NCBI GenBank assembly: GCA_016721245.1
Contig: JADKIQ010000013.1
Coordinates: 1 to 62,924, forward strand
Direction of reading: 5' to 3'
DNA length: 62,924 nt
From: Sphingobacteriales bacterium
Lineage (GTDB): Bacteria > Bacteroidota > Bacteroidia > Chitinophagales > JADIYW01
The notes under the pieces are model-generated. The model worked only from the letters and a program-made list of their open reading frames with translations. It was not told where the DNA came from and did not search any database. Shown here piece by piece: positions 22,165 to 32,643 of the stretch (position 1 is its first letter; every line of letters begins with the position of its first letter). The translations under genes were made by a program, and so were the position numbers.

Positions 22165-22275
22165 TTTGAAAATGTAAAGATTTGAAAATTTGAAAATGGA
22201 TTTACGATTTACGATTTATGATTTACGATTTACAATGAAGCTTTTGCTTACATTGTTCATCGTTCATTGTTCATC
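22165..22275 (+). repeat. Spacer repeat running into a signal-peptide coding sequence
   Basis: Three short-period repeats lie in a row: TTTGAAAAT(G) units (about 22165-22198), four GATTTAC/GATTTAT units (22199-22234), then TTGTTCATCGTTCATTGTTC (about 22254-22273). The last one codes for part of the signal peptide of the following gene. The same three motifs occur in non-coding spacers elsewhere in the window. Confidence 0.6.
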
Positions 22276-24055
22276 AATCATTTCTTTTTCACAAACTGAA
22301 TACGAAGCACCGAAACTAAATTGTGTTCGCAACATATCATCAGCACCATCCGGTACCGAGTTGAACTGGAGTTTGCCTGTCACACCGAATCCATGTTTTA
22401 CCGGTTATGAAATATATGCAAGTACCGGAAATATAAATGGACCTTACAGCTTAGTAAGTACGGTAAGCAATCCGGCACAAACATCTGTTCAAATAAATCC
22501 ACCAACAATTCTTTTATATAACGGCACCTTAGCCACCACCACATATTTCTATATGATAAACAGAGGAAGTTGTATAAATCCAACTCCTGTAACCAATAAA
22601 ACTTCTGATACCTTAAACAACGAAAAACCTCAACCGGTTGTTCCTCTGAATAAAATAACAATTGTAAACAACCATCCTGTAGTGAGTTGGATTCCCGCAA
22701 GAAGTACTGAAGTCGTAGCATATCTGGTTTATACAAGCTCAAACTTAACAACACCCGCGGATACTGTTTTCGGTCGCTTAAACACCAGTTATACAGACTT
22801 GGTAAACAACCCAAGCCGGACTATTTCCTATAAAATAAGACCATTAGAATATTGTGAAACAGGCAGTGCCTTTTTTGGGAGCATTACACCTGATACGATA
22901 GAAAGTAAAGCTATGATTGCCAGTGTTGCCAGTGTAGATAAATGTTTAGGTGTCATTTCTTTGTCATGGAATGCTTATAAATTCGGCAACACCAGTCCTC
23001 TATCTTATGAAGTGCAAACAAACGTACAAAACAACGGATTTATCACTAAAAATACCGTAGACACATCAAGAACATCTTCTTTATTAACTGATTTCCCAAC
23101 AAAGGCTGTTTTTTGTATACGAATAAAAGCAAATTTACCTAACGGCGACTCTTCTTTTTCTAACGAAATCTGTATTGATAGTATTAATGTGATACGCAAG
23201 CCGGCTAACGATTACATTAGAAACATCAGCATTGAAAATGGAAACATTATTATAGACTACAGAAAAGACACGAATGCAACAACACCTAAAAAAGTAGTAT
23301 TACTGCGCAGCGAAAATAACATCCTGTTTACAGGATTAACCACAACACCAATTGCATTTGAAAACAATTACACCTATCTCTTTTCTGATGGTGGCTTAAA
23401 TCTGAATAATGTTTATTGGTATGCTATCCGATTACAAGATGACTGCGATGAATTTCACTTTTCAGATACAGCAGCCACTCTTCGCGTTGGGATAAAAGTA
23501 AAAAGTAATAATAAAGCTGAAGTTATCTGGAGCGGATTTGACATTGACAATATCAGCTTTGACAATTTCCTGCTGGAAAAAATCAATGGAAACGATACTG
23601 TTTTGGTCGGCACCTACAACAGAAATCAAACCAATTATTTAGAAACGGCTTTATTTGATTACGCTGCTGATTCTTTAAATGAAGTTTGCTTCCGTGTAAC
23701 TGCATTATTTGAAAATAATAACGACGTTGCTCCGAGGGAGACTTTGAAAAGTCACTCCAATATTGTGTGCGTACAACCGGAACCGAAAGCATTTGTACCT
23801 CAGGCATTTGTACCTACCGGAAAAAATAAAACTTTCAAACCTTTTTTACTCTATGCCAAAGCGGAAGGTTACGATTTCAAAATTTATGACCGCTGGTATC
23901 AAATGGTTTTTTCCACCAATGATGTGAATGCCAGCTGGGATGGTGTTTACAACGGCGATCCTGCTCCACTCGATGGCTATCTTTATGTCATTAAATTTAA
24001 AGGAAAAGACGATAAAGAATACATACAGACCGGCACCGTGATGCTGCTCAAATAA
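22235..24055 (+). CDS. Secreted fibronectin-like protein with T9SS type-B sorting domain
   Basis: About 606 residues from the ATG at 22235, chosen because it gives a clean signal peptide (MKLLLTLFIVHCSSIISFSQ) and because the upstream 45 bases are repeat sequence. Several fibronectin III-like beta-sandwich units follow (GTELNWSLPVTPNPCFTGY; VISLSWNAY). The last 80 residues match the gliding-motility/CHU_C type-B sorting domain: AFVPTGKNKTFKP, YDFKIYDRWYQMVFSTND, WDGVYNG, GTVMLLK. It is therefore exported by T9SS and attached to or released from the surface. The ligand is unknown. It is on the same strand as the M16 pair, but a transcript link is not clear. Confidence 0.85.
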   Translation: MKLLLTLFIVHCSSIISFSQTEYEAPKLNCVRNISSAPSGTELNWSLPVTPNPCFTGYEIYASTGNINGPYSLVSTVSNPAQTSVQINPPTILLYNGTLATTTYFYMINRGSCINPTPVTNKTSDTLNNEKPQPVVPLNKITIVNNHPVVSWIPARSTEVVAYLVYTSSNLTTPADTVFGRLNTSYTDLVNNPSRTISYKIRPLEYCETGSAFFGSITPDTIESKAMIASVASVDKCLGVISLSWNAYKFGNTSPLSYEVQTNVQNNGFITKNTVDTSRTSSLLTDFPTKAVFCIRIKANLPNGDSSFSNEICIDSINVIRKPANDYIRNISIENGNIIIDYRKDTNATTPKKVVLLRSENNILFTGLTTTPIAFENNYTYLFSDGGLNLNNVYWYAIRLQDDCDEFHFSDTAATLRVGIKVKSNNKAEVIWSGFDIDNISFDNFLLEKINGNDTVLVGTYNRNQTNYLETALFDYAADSLNEVCFRVTALFENNNDVAPRETLKSHSNIVCVQPEPKAFVPQAFVPTGKNKTFKPFLLYAKAEGYDFKIYDRWYQMVFSTNDVNASWDGVYNGDPAPLDGYLYVIKFKGKDDKEYIQTGTVMLLK

Positions 24056-24161
24056 AATAATATCCTGCTTTTTATCAATTACATTAAACAAAATCATCAT
24101 GCTTTTTGGTTTTAGTTTGATATCTACGTATATTCAACACTTCTAGTATACTAAACTAAAG

Positions 24162-25853
24162 ATGAAATACATTAAACGTATTTTTCATTATTTCTTTCAG
24201 GACCCAACTTACATCGCACCAATCAATAAACGTGCTGTAATGATTGGCGTAGTGCTGCTGATACTGGCGGGGGTTAGAGTCTATTACAATATTTACAACT
24301 ACATGGATATTGTTTATGGCGATGAAGTCATTTACATGAAGACAGGCCTGAATATGACACAACAGTTTAACAGAGACTGGGGCCCGCTATATTGTTTATG
24401 GTACAAGCTCTTATCGTTTTTTATTCATGATACGATTACTCTGTATTACTTCAATTTTGTATTTATTGCCGTGCTGGCTACCGTGTTAATTTACATTGCA
24501 TTTTTAGCCATGGATATACATCCATTGGTGGCATTTTATTTTGCACTTTGTTTTATCTGTTCTAAAGCGGTAGTGCCGATGTGGCCGCGCATCAGTTTGT
24601 TTGCTATTTCTCTTTTGATGGCTGGTATTATTATCGTCAGCCGATTAAGGGAATTATACCTGCGTATGCTGGTTTTCTGTATTGTCTTATTACTGGCAAG
24701 TTATGCGCGTCCAGAACTTTACCTGTCATTCATTATTTCTGTAGTGATTTTTCTGGTTTACTATTTCGCAGAAAAAATATACCTGAAGGCATATAGCCCA
24801 TATCACCTGATTTTATTTCTGTTAGCTGCCACACTACTGCATTTTATTTTCTGGTTCCCTTCCAATTCGTATAATGGATATCCAAGAAACTTAGCGGCTT
24901 TCTTTCAGCATTACATGGTTAATATGTTTTACCTGAATAAAGCTACCGAGTACGACTGGATCTACTGGAAAGATGCACACAAAGCCATATTTGCCAACAG
25001 CGACAGTATTTTCAGCATTATTATTCATTATCCTAAAGAGTTTTTTACGCATATTCTGTTAAACTGTAAAAACTATGTTGTAGAGATTTTTGCAAAAAAC
25101 ATCTGTGTCATCTTCCCTTTCTTATCGGGCATGAATAAATTATTTTTATCTGGTTCCATTGTGGTATTCGCATCTTCTATATTTTTACTTTTTAAAAAGG
25201 ATATACGATCTCAGTTTAAAACTATTTTAAAATCACATGTTTTTTATCTGGTGATGCTCACTATATGGGGAATTCCAACGGTAATATCTTCAGTGGTGAT
25301 TTTCCCCAGAGAACATTACATTATGCTGAATTATTTTCTGTTTATTATTCCCTTGTGTTTGTTATTCAGCTTAGTAGCAAACCGTATTCAACAGCTGCAA
25401 TCATTAAAATACCTGGTCATTTTAGGAATTATTTTGATTCCGATTTTATCTTCTTCTAAAAATTATTATTTTTTCCTGACGGACCATGATAAAAACAATA
25501 TGTGTTCACGCAAGGCTCTGGAGCATATCAAAAACAAACATTTAGACCAGCATATACAGTATACTTTCTTTGCAGATATTCATTGCTTTATCGGTTTTCT
25601 GCCAAATAATTTCAAAGAAATAAATACCATCTTCGACAAAACAAAAGATGTGCCTTTCACGGCTATTTTAGAATATAACAAGCCGGATTTTATTCTGGTC
25701 AACAATTGTATTAATTACAGCCCGAGCATGAAAGACGATGCGTCGTGGATGCAGTTTATAAAAAATCCATATGCATATGGCTACCGTTACGAGTTTGTAA
25801 AAGACTGTCCGTATTATTATTTAGTTCGAAATACCATACATGATAAAAAGTGA
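24162..25853 (+). CDS. GT-C-like integral membrane protein
   Basis: The protein has 563 residues and about 11-13 predicted membrane helices. An acidic pair in the first external loop (GDEVIYM, Asp54-Glu55), the WGPLYCLWYKLL segment and a soluble C-terminal tail fit the GT-C fold of polyprenyl-phosphate-sugar-dependent glycosyltransferases. I do not recognise the exact family. It overlaps the following acyltransferase by 14 bases, so both are probably made together and may modify the same surface polymer. Confidence 0.6.
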   Translation: MKYIKRIFHYFFQDPTYIAPINKRAVMIGVVLLILAGVRVYYNIYNYMDIVYGDEVIYMKTGLNMTQQFNRDWGPLYCLWYKLLSFFIHDTITLYYFNFVFIAVLATVLIYIAFLAMDIHPLVAFYFALCFICSKAVVPMWPRISLFAISLLMAGIIIVSRLRELYLRMLVFCIVLLLASYARPELYLSFIISVVIFLVYYFAEKIYLKAYSPYHLILFLLAATLLHFIFWFPSNSYNGYPRNLAAFFQHYMVNMFYLNKATEYDWIYWKDAHKAIFANSDSIFSIIIHYPKEFFTHILLNCKNYVVEIFAKNICVIFPFLSGMNKLFLSGSIVVFASSIFLLFKKDIRSQFKTILKSHVFYLVMLTIWGIPTVISSVVIFPREHYIMLNYFLFIIPLCLLFSLVANRIQQLQSLKYLVILGIILIPILSSSKNYYFFLTDHDKNNMCSRKALEHIKNKHLDQHIQYTFFADIHCFIGFLPNNFKEINTIFDKTKDVPFTAILEYNKPDFILVNNCINYSPSMKDDASWMQFIKNPYAYGYRYEFVKDCPYYYLVRNTIHDKK

Positions 25854-26961
25854 GTTTAAGCACCTGGATGCCCTTCGCGGTATTATGGCAATGTATGTTT
25901 CTTTTGTACATTTTGGGGTGCTGTATATCATTAATAAACACGCTGAAATGAAATTTGACACCTTGAATTATTTTGGAGCTATTCAGCTGGGTCAGGTATT
26001 TATGACGGTGTTCTTTGTATTGAGCGGCTTTTTAATTACATATATTTTACTGGTAGATAAAGAACGGGATAAGACTGTTCATTTTAAAAAGTTTTATCTG
26101 CGAAGAGCCTTCCGTATTCTGCCACTCTATTATATAGCTGTTTTCGGTATTTTTTTTCTGTACAGACATGCATGTCTGAAACCGGATGTTACTATTGTTC
26201 CGCTTTGCAATGATTTGCATGAACGAACCTTGTATTATATTTTTATGTTACCAAACTGGGCACATGCTGTCGATAAAACATTGCCGCACATTTCCAACTA
26301 CTGGTCAATCGGGGCGGAAGAACAGTTTTATATTCTATGGCCAATTATCTTATACTTCAGCAAAAACTACCTGAAAGTATTTTTCAGTATATATGTTGTT
26401 TATTGTCTGGCGCTGATTGTTGTTTATGTTTTTCGTTTGTCATTTATGGAAAATCTTTTATTTGTACAGTCCGCCCGCTTTTTAGATTACACCCGTTTTG
26501 GTGCATTTGCATTCGGAGGAATCATTGCATATTATGCATTGCACCATGCAGACACAGTCTATAAAACAACGATTGAACTGATTACCAGAAAAAGCACACA
26601 GTATTTCTGTCTGATTTTTCCATTTATACTCACCATAATTCCCAATGAGTATGTGGCATTTCTGAAACACATCATAGTGATTCCCTGCAGCGCCGTAATT
26701 ATTTACAATCTGGCGATGAATGAAAACGTAATTTTCAAAATAGATAACAAGTATCTGAACTATTTAGGAAAAATTACTTACAGTCTCTATATCCTCAATC
26801 AGATAATCATTGATTTTGCCATCAAAATCTGTTTTGCTGCAAAAATTCATGAAAAGCTGATTATTTTCATTTTCAGCATGACGGCATTGTTGATTTGCTC
26901 CGTAATCAGTTATCATCTGATAGAAAAACCGTTTATGAAATTGCGGAGACGTTTTGGATGA
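25840..26961 (+). CDS. Membrane acyltransferase, family 3 (OafA/YrhL type)
   Basis: Its 373 residues begin HLDALRGIMAMYVSFVHFG, the N-terminal acyltransferase-3 signature with catalytic His. About ten membrane helices follow, with the conserved YLRRAFRILPLYY and NYWSIGAEEQFYILWP segments. Members transfer acetyl or other acyl groups onto sugars of surface polysaccharides. Overlap with the upstream GT-C-like gene supports a shared polysaccharide-decoration role. Its stop lies two bases from that of the convergent T9SS gene. Confidence 0.92.
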   Translation: MIKSEFKHLDALRGIMAMYVSFVHFGVLYIINKHAEMKFDTLNYFGAIQLGQVFMTVFFVLSGFLITYILLVDKERDKTVHFKKFYLRRAFRILPLYYIAVFGIFFLYRHACLKPDVTIVPLCNDLHERTLYYIFMLPNWAHAVDKTLPHISNYWSIGAEEQFYILWPIILYFSKNYLKVFFSIYVVYCLALIVVYVFRLSFMENLLFVQSARFLDYTRFGAFAFGGIIAYYALHHADTVYKTTIELITRKSTQYFCLIFPFILTIIPNEYVAFLKHIIVIPCSAVIIYNLAMNENVIFKIDNKYLNYLGKITYSLYILNQIIIDFAIKICFAAKIHEKLIIFIFSMTALLICSVISYHLIEKPFMKLRRRFG

Positions 26962-26963
26962 TA

Positions 26964-29900
26964 CTACTGTACAATAATTTTACCAGTTGCCACTTCTGTA
27001 TTGCCGTCCATTAATTTATAGGTGTAAAATCCTGCACTCAACTTATTTCTATAAATTGTTATCTCATTTCTATTGTTTGAAACAACATCAACCAATCTGC
27101 CGCTAATATCCATTAAGAATAGAATCGGATTCTTAAGCTCAGCATTCTTTATCAGCAGCGTTGCCTTCTCCGCAAACGGATTGGGAAATACTGTTAATTC
27201 TATATTCTTATATTGCTCATTTTTCGTTGTACTGATTAAATCTACTCTCAAATAATTCTCACCTATGGTGTGAAACACTGTATTCGTTAAAATCGCCGGA
27301 TTATAATCGAAATAAATTGATGCAAAATTATTTATCTGTGTTCCAATGGCATTATTTCGTTTTTGCTGGATGTGAAATTGTACAAATCCATTGGACGCAT
27401 TCAGATTCGTTGTACTATCTGCTAACTTTATCTCTTTAAATAAAAACTGAATTACATTACTATCAATTCTTATCATATTACACTTGTGACTACTTGCTTC
27501 CAATTCGATAGAATTGATATCTAAATATGGTGAAATCGTATCCATAACAGAAACTGTAAATGCGGTATCTGTTCCTGTATTTTGAAAACGTATGGTATAA
27601 TCTAACGGAATATTCTTATCAATAAAATGCTCCGCTCCAACACCCGTTGGTTTGGCTGCCTTATCGTTCGGATCGTAACTGCCACGGTTCTGTTGGCAAT
27701 CAATGGCTCTGTATGGCTCACCGTCAAACAATGGAAATTGCGAAATGATACCTGTTGTAAAAGTATCGGATGTATTGTTTCTACAACCTTCAACAAATGC
27801 CGCTACTCTCGGGTCTCCTAAATATGATGGGAAATTTGCTGGTTGCTCGGCTTCGATTCTATACGTAGAACCATTGTTCAATGGAACATCAACAATCAAC
27901 TCATTTCCACCAGGTAAATTATAATTTTGGATAGAACGCAATACCTGATCTTGAATAACAATATACTTACGATCGCCTTGCATGTTGCCACCAATATTTT
28001 TTAATTTAAATTCTACTTTATTGGTTTTGCACGTTGCAGATGCTTGTATAATCGCACCTGTGTATGGTGTTGGCGAACAAACGGTATCCGGGAAAATATG
28101 CGCTTCTGTACAATGCGTTTGTCCAAGAATTGTTGAATCGCAGTTAACGGTTACATTAAAAGAAAACGCACCGCATTTTCCTGTTTCAACATTTCCAACA
28201 TGAAACCGAAAAACATTATTTCCTAAATTGGTAAATGCTTGTGCTGATGAATTAAAATCTAAGAAATGATCTAACGCAACATCAATGTATGCATTGGTTG
28301 CATTTACGGTTCCGTTGTTGCAATAGTTTATGTAATAGGTATTTTCAAAACAACGTCTAAGAAAAGGCGCAGTTAGTGAAACGGTAAGATTTGTGCAGGA
28401 AATAGTTGGTGTTAATCCAACATCTACTTTTGCTGAATCATCATCATTTAATTGTATTATAGATGGAATAGAACAGCTTTGTAATTTCCACAATGGATAA
28501 CTTGGATTTGGCAGCAATTGCAATTGATAATTTCCAGAATCTAAATACATTTCATATTTGCCAAGTGTATCTGTAGATGTGTAGAATGAATCTCTCGAAT
28601 TAATTGCACGCAATGCGTAATTACGTAAATATGCATCAGAATTTTCTGAAGTACAATTGTTGTTTTTGTCGCCAAAAACGGTTCCTGAAATTTTAGATTC
28701 TGTTGGCATAGATTCTAGTTTCTCAAATGCAGGTGTACCTGCACCCATATAATACAAAAAAGAGACTATTGAATTGTCTTTTAGAAGAATGTGATCTGTA
28801 GTAGTGCAAGAATAACTGTTATCAATAACTCTGGCATGCTTTTTTTGAAACGTATAACTCATGTTTGGTCTAATATTATAGATTCCATGAAAGCTATGCG
28901 TTTCAACATCTGGTGTGAAAATGATTTGAAATATGCTTCCAACTTTTCTGAACGCTACCTCTTTTCTGTAAAGATAGGTTGTAGTGTGACTAGCCGGTTT
29001 ATAAATTATTGTTTTACCAAGACTATCACCATTGTAATTTGTTTTAAGTAAAATTATTGAAGATGAGTACTTATATCCTGTACTATCTCTTTTACTAACG
29101 TTTGCCAGAAAATAAATATTTGTTGAGTCTGCATGGCAATCTAACATCTCATCATAAACATTCATAATATTAAACGGTAATCGCTTTGCAGCTATCGTGT
29201 TATTATTTGGATTAAACGTAATAAGGTATGCCGGAATTTTAGTTGCCAAATTTGAAGTAAAATCATCATTGTGATGTGTATAGGTAAAGGTAACATAGTT
29301 TCCGTTTGCCAACCTGCAAAATCGGTTACTTCTATAAAATCCATAGTCTGGGTCTATTGGTATAGTTATTGCAACTTTAACTGTAGTATCTAATTGTTTT
29401 ATTGCATTATAATTTGTTCTTATTGTTCTCAAACTAAAATCATATTTAGCCGAGTCTCCATTTATTGTATTAGAAACAAAACTCATATCACTATCAAAAT
29501 CCAATATGCTATTTTGTTCATACATAAATTCACTTGAACTTGTTCCCAAGCCCAAAAATCCTAATGATGCTCCATTTATATTTGCATTAATTACATCACC
29601 ATTATAGCTTACTTTAGCATAAATTGTTTGAGCTCTCGACTCATCCCAAGCCCATTGCCAACCAGAAAATTGTAAATTTATATATTTCCATTGTACTAGC
29701 TCATAAACTATAAGCAAACCACTTCCGTCCTTACAGTCAATAAGGTTTACAAACCGTAATTTTTCAGTTATATTAGTACTAAAATATGTCTTCTCAAATG
29801 TCGTATTACCATTGGTGTCATATTTCTGCAACAACCCACCACTTCTATAGCAATTATATGAATTCTGTTGACATAATGAAGTAGAACCTTGTATATCGTA

Positions 29901-30065
29901 TTGAAATCCAATTGCCCAAAATCCACCATCTTGAGCACTAAAAATATGGTTTATTTGCTTGCCATTACTCGTGTCTACTTTATGAGTCCAACCATTTGCA
30001 TTTACTTTTGCAATCGTTAAAGCAAACAACAACAATAAACTCCATTTTATTACACTGCGTTTCAT
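26964..30065 (-). CDS. T9SS type-A secreted protein with DUF7619-like domain
   Basis: 1,033 residues from the ATG at 30065 (MKRSVIKWSLLLLFALTIAK, then VNANG: signal peptide). The upstream open stretch has no signal sequence. The N-terminal half (about residues 30-450) resembles beta-propeller or delta-60 type sequence (IFSAQDGGFWAIG). Then come a SdrD/Cna-like beta unit (GTVFGDKNNNCTSENSD), a conserved domain with SYDPNDKAAKP, YTIRFQNTGTDTAFTV and ASIYFDYNPAILTNT, and a type-A sorting tail (VFPNPFAEKATLLIKNAEL ending ATGKIIVQ). The conserved domain and tail also end the LRR protein at 3.2-7.5 kb. The protein should be surface-located or released. Confidence 0.85.
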   Translation of the reverse strand: MKRSVIKWSLLLLFALTIAKVNANGWTHKVDTSNGKQINHIFSAQDGGFWAIGFQYDIQGSTSLCQQNSYNCYRSGGLLQKYDTNGNTTFEKTYFSTNITEKLRFVNLIDCKDGSGLLIVYELVQWKYINLQFSGWQWAWDESRAQTIYAKVSYNGDVINANINGASLGFLGLGTSSSEFMYEQNSILDFDSDMSFVSNTINGDSAKYDFSLRTIRTNYNAIKQLDTTVKVAITIPIDPDYGFYRSNRFCRLANGNYVTFTYTHHNDDFTSNLATKIPAYLITFNPNNNTIAAKRLPFNIMNVYDEMLDCHADSTNIYFLANVSKRDSTGYKYSSSIILLKTNYNGDSLGKTIIYKPASHTTTYLYRKEVAFRKVGSIFQIIFTPDVETHSFHGIYNIRPNMSYTFQKKHARVIDNSYSCTTTDHILLKDNSIVSFLYYMGAGTPAFEKLESMPTESKISGTVFGDKNNNCTSENSDAYLRNYALRAINSRDSFYTSTDTLGKYEMYLDSGNYQLQLLPNPSYPLWKLQSCSIPSIIQLNDDDSAKVDVGLTPTISCTNLTVSLTAPFLRRCFENTYYINYCNNGTVNATNAYIDVALDHFLDFNSSAQAFTNLGNNVFRFHVGNVETGKCGAFSFNVTVNCDSTILGQTHCTEAHIFPDTVCSPTPYTGAIIQASATCKTNKVEFKLKNIGGNMQGDRKYIVIQDQVLRSIQNYNLPGGNELIVDVPLNNGSTYRIEAEQPANFPSYLGDPRVAAFVEGCRNNTSDTFTTGIISQFPLFDGEPYRAIDCQQNRGSYDPNDKAAKPTGVGAEHFIDKNIPLDYTIRFQNTGTDTAFTVSVMDTISPYLDINSIELEASSHKCNMIRIDSNVIQFLFKEIKLADSTTNLNASNGFVQFHIQQKRNNAIGTQINNFASIYFDYNPAILTNTVFHTIGENYLRVDLISTTKNEQYKNIELTVFPNPFAEKATLLIKNAELKNPILFLMDISGRLVDVVSNNRNEITIYRNKLSAGFYTYKLMDGNTEVATGKIIVQ

Positions 30066-30152
30066 ATATATTTCATTAAAATTAAACAAATGATTTGATT
30101 TCAATGTAAAGATGTTTACTAAACATGCAATAAGAAAATACAAATTATTTAC

Positions 30153-30240
30153 TTTGTCTGATTAAATTGGAAATAAAAATGGTATTTATCTAAATTATAA
30201 ATAAATTAGCGTCATAATTTTGTCTGATTAAAATGGAAAA
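30153..30240 (+). repeat. Direct repeat spanning the start of the next gene
   Basis: Two 22-base copies (30153-30174 and 30219-30240) share TTTGTCTGATTAAA and match at 20 of 22 positions. They are 66 bases apart. The second copy includes the ATG at 30233. Confidence 0.6.
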
Positions 30241-31641
30241 TGCTAAATGCTTTCAGCTATTTATTTCTTTAGACAAAGAAGAAAAAACAGCTTTTAAAAA
30301 ATGGATACATTCACCTATCGCCAATCAACACGATGAAGTAACTGCTGTTTTTGAATATCTTTTTTCCAAAAAATATTTGAATGCAAATATTGTGTTGAAA
30401 GAAAAAGTGTTTCATCATCTTTATACAAACAAAAAATATGATGACTTACGTTTTAGGCATATTTTATCGAATTGCACTAAATGTATAGAGCGCTTTTTGA
30501 GTTTTTATCAATTTCAATCTGATGAAATTGTATCAAACATTTTCTTATTAAAGTCTCTGGAAAAACACCAGCAAGATAAATACGCAGTCGCTTTATTACA
30601 GCAACAAAAATCAATATTAAAGAATAATAAAATAAAGAACACAGACAATATCTTATCGTCTATTGAAATAGAAAAAATTGATTTTAATATTCACAGCAAA
30701 AACATTCGCGACCAACCGTTCAATTTACAAGCTATTGCTGATTTGTTGCATCAATATACGCAAACAGAAATTCTAAAATTTGCGTGTTTGGCTAGTACGC
30801 ATCAACAAATTTCAACAACTAATTATTCGTTTCCGTTATTAGATTCTATTTTAAAAACTACACAAAAAATTTTGAAACAGTTTCGTTATCCAACAAAATA
30901 TATTATCTGATTTATAAATCGCTCACCGAACATGAAAACGATGAAATCATTTTTTCGTTAAAAGAAATATTAACGAATGCTACAAAACATTTTGAACCAA
31001 ATGAATTGCGTGATATTTATTTATTGACGATTAATCAATGTATTAAAAAATTAAACAGCGGAAAAAAGGAATTTGCTTTTGTTGCTTACGAATTATATCA
31101 ACAATTAATTGCTGCTGACTTGTTGCTACAAAACAACGTACTTGACCGTTTTGCATTTACCAATATTGTGTTTACCGGTTTAATGGTGAAAGATTTTACA
31201 GGTATTGAAAAATTCATTCAAAAAAATGCCAATTTCTTGCTTTATGAATACCGCGAAACAATTGTTTCAATTGCATTTGCTCGATTATATTACACACAAA
31301 AACTGTATAACAAGGCAATTAAAGTTATTTTAAAAACTGAATTCAATGATTTTTTGATGAGTTTATCAGCACGACTTTTATTAACCAAAATTTACATTGA
31401 AACGAAAGATTTTGATGTTGCCGAAAATCATATCTCAACATTTAAAAAATATATCAGAAGACAAAAAAGCATTGGTTATCACAAAGAAAGCGTACTTAAA
31501 TTTTTGGTGCTGTGCGAACAACTCATTTCATGTTTAAATGCATCTAAAAAACAACAGAAATTATTTCAATTACAACTTAGTAATGATGATTCCTTAATAG
31601 AAAAACAATGGCTGCTGGAGCAGTTGAAGAAAAGTCTTTGA
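30233..31641 (+). CDS. Unrecognised helical protein (one frameshift)
   Basis: About 470 residues when joined across a frameshift near 30895: the first frame ends FRYPTKYII, and the other continues YYLIYKSLTEHENDEIIFSL. It is rich in Leu, Lys, Phe and Tyr, almost entirely helical in appearance, with no signal peptide, membrane segment or motif I know. Repeated helix pairs such as ARLYYTQKLYNKAIKVILK and LLTKIYIETKDFDVAENHIS resemble TPR-like alpha-solenoid units. It starts 167 bases from the divergent T9SS gene. No function is assigned; a cytoplasmic scaffold or regulator is a guess from the fold alone. Confidence 0.65.
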
Positions 31642-31663
31642 AATTATCTTCTATAAAAATCAG

Positions 31664-32593
31664 CTACGCCGGCACCTTCACATCATACGTACGCTTCTCT
31701 TTATTTGCAAGCGAATAATCTCTGATCCACGGATTGTAAATACGCAGTAATTTATAACTAGTGTTGTTCTCTTTGGCAAAACTTACCCAATTTACTGCAC
31801 CTGTAACCTGTTGCGTGGTGGATTTCAATTCAGGATATAAATCTTCCTGATTCAGGTAAAATCCGTAATCTTTTTGATTCTGATGAATGATTTTTAAGGC
31901 AACAATTCGCTGTACATAGCGGCTTGTTTCTGTGTTCAGCAATAGATGATAATACGCTGTTTCCCCCTGCAGTGTCTGCTGCTTATTCACGCCGGCCAAT
32001 CCCATATTATAGCTTGCAGCGGCGGCTGTCCATGAACCGCTTTTGTCTTTTGCGTCGCGCAGATATTTACAGGCGGCACGTGTCGCTTTTTCCAGGTTAT
32101 AGCGCTCATCAACCTCTGAATTAATCAACAAACCGTATTGTGTGCCGGTCGCCTTCATAAACTGCCAGAATCCCGCTGCGCCTGCCGGTGACACCACGTT
32201 ATCCAGCGAACTTTCTGCCATGCACAAATATTTAAAATCATCCGGCACCCCTTCTTCTTTCAATACTTTTTCTATAGTTGGTAAAAAACGATTGGCACGT
32301 TTCAGCATGATGATGGTAGAAGACTGCCAGTACGAATTTACCGTCAGTTCTCTGTCCAAACGCTCGCGCACTTCCGGGTCGTCCAGAGGCACATCTTCCC
32401 CTGCAAAACTTACTTTCGCCGGAATTTTTACTGCATAGGCGTTCTGAATCGGCAGCGCCAGATTCTCCTGTTTTGCATTGGATTTTATAAACGGAAAATA
32501 ACTGTTGGATGAATCTACCGTTGCATGAATGAATAATACAATAACTGCAAACGCAAAAAACCCGAGGGCAAAAAAAGTGAGTTTGTTTTTCAT
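31664..32593 (-). CDS. Lytic transglycosylase, SLT/MltD-like
   Basis: It cleaves the glycan strands of peptidoglycan. Of 309 residues, 1-25 form an N-terminal membrane anchor or signal (LTFFALGFFAFAVIVLFIHA). The SLT domain follows with the catalytic Glu127 in CMAESSLD, the FWQFMKATGTQYGL segment and AAASYNMGLAGVN, all standard for this fold. No LysM repeat is present. It is the last gene of the minus-strand envelope block, 50 bases after the DUF2480 gene. Confidence 0.88.
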   Translation of the reverse strand: MKNKLTFFALGFFAFAVIVLFIHATVDSSNSYFPFIKSNAKQENLALPIQNAYAVKIPAKVSFAGEDVPLDDPEVRERLDRELTVNSYWQSSTIIMLKRANRFLPTIEKVLKEEGVPDDFKYLCMAESSLDNVVSPAGAAGFWQFMKATGTQYGLLINSEVDERYNLEKATRAACKYLRDAKDKSGSWTAAAASYNMGLAGVNKQQTLQGETAYYHLLLNTETSRYVQRIVALKIIHQNQKDYGFYLNQEDLYPELKSTTQQVTGAVNWVSFAKENNTSYKLLRIYNPWIRDYSLANKEKRTYDVKVPA

Positions 32594-32643
32594 ATAGTAG
32601 TAGTAAGTGGTAAGTAATATTTGATATGTTTTGTATGGCTTAA

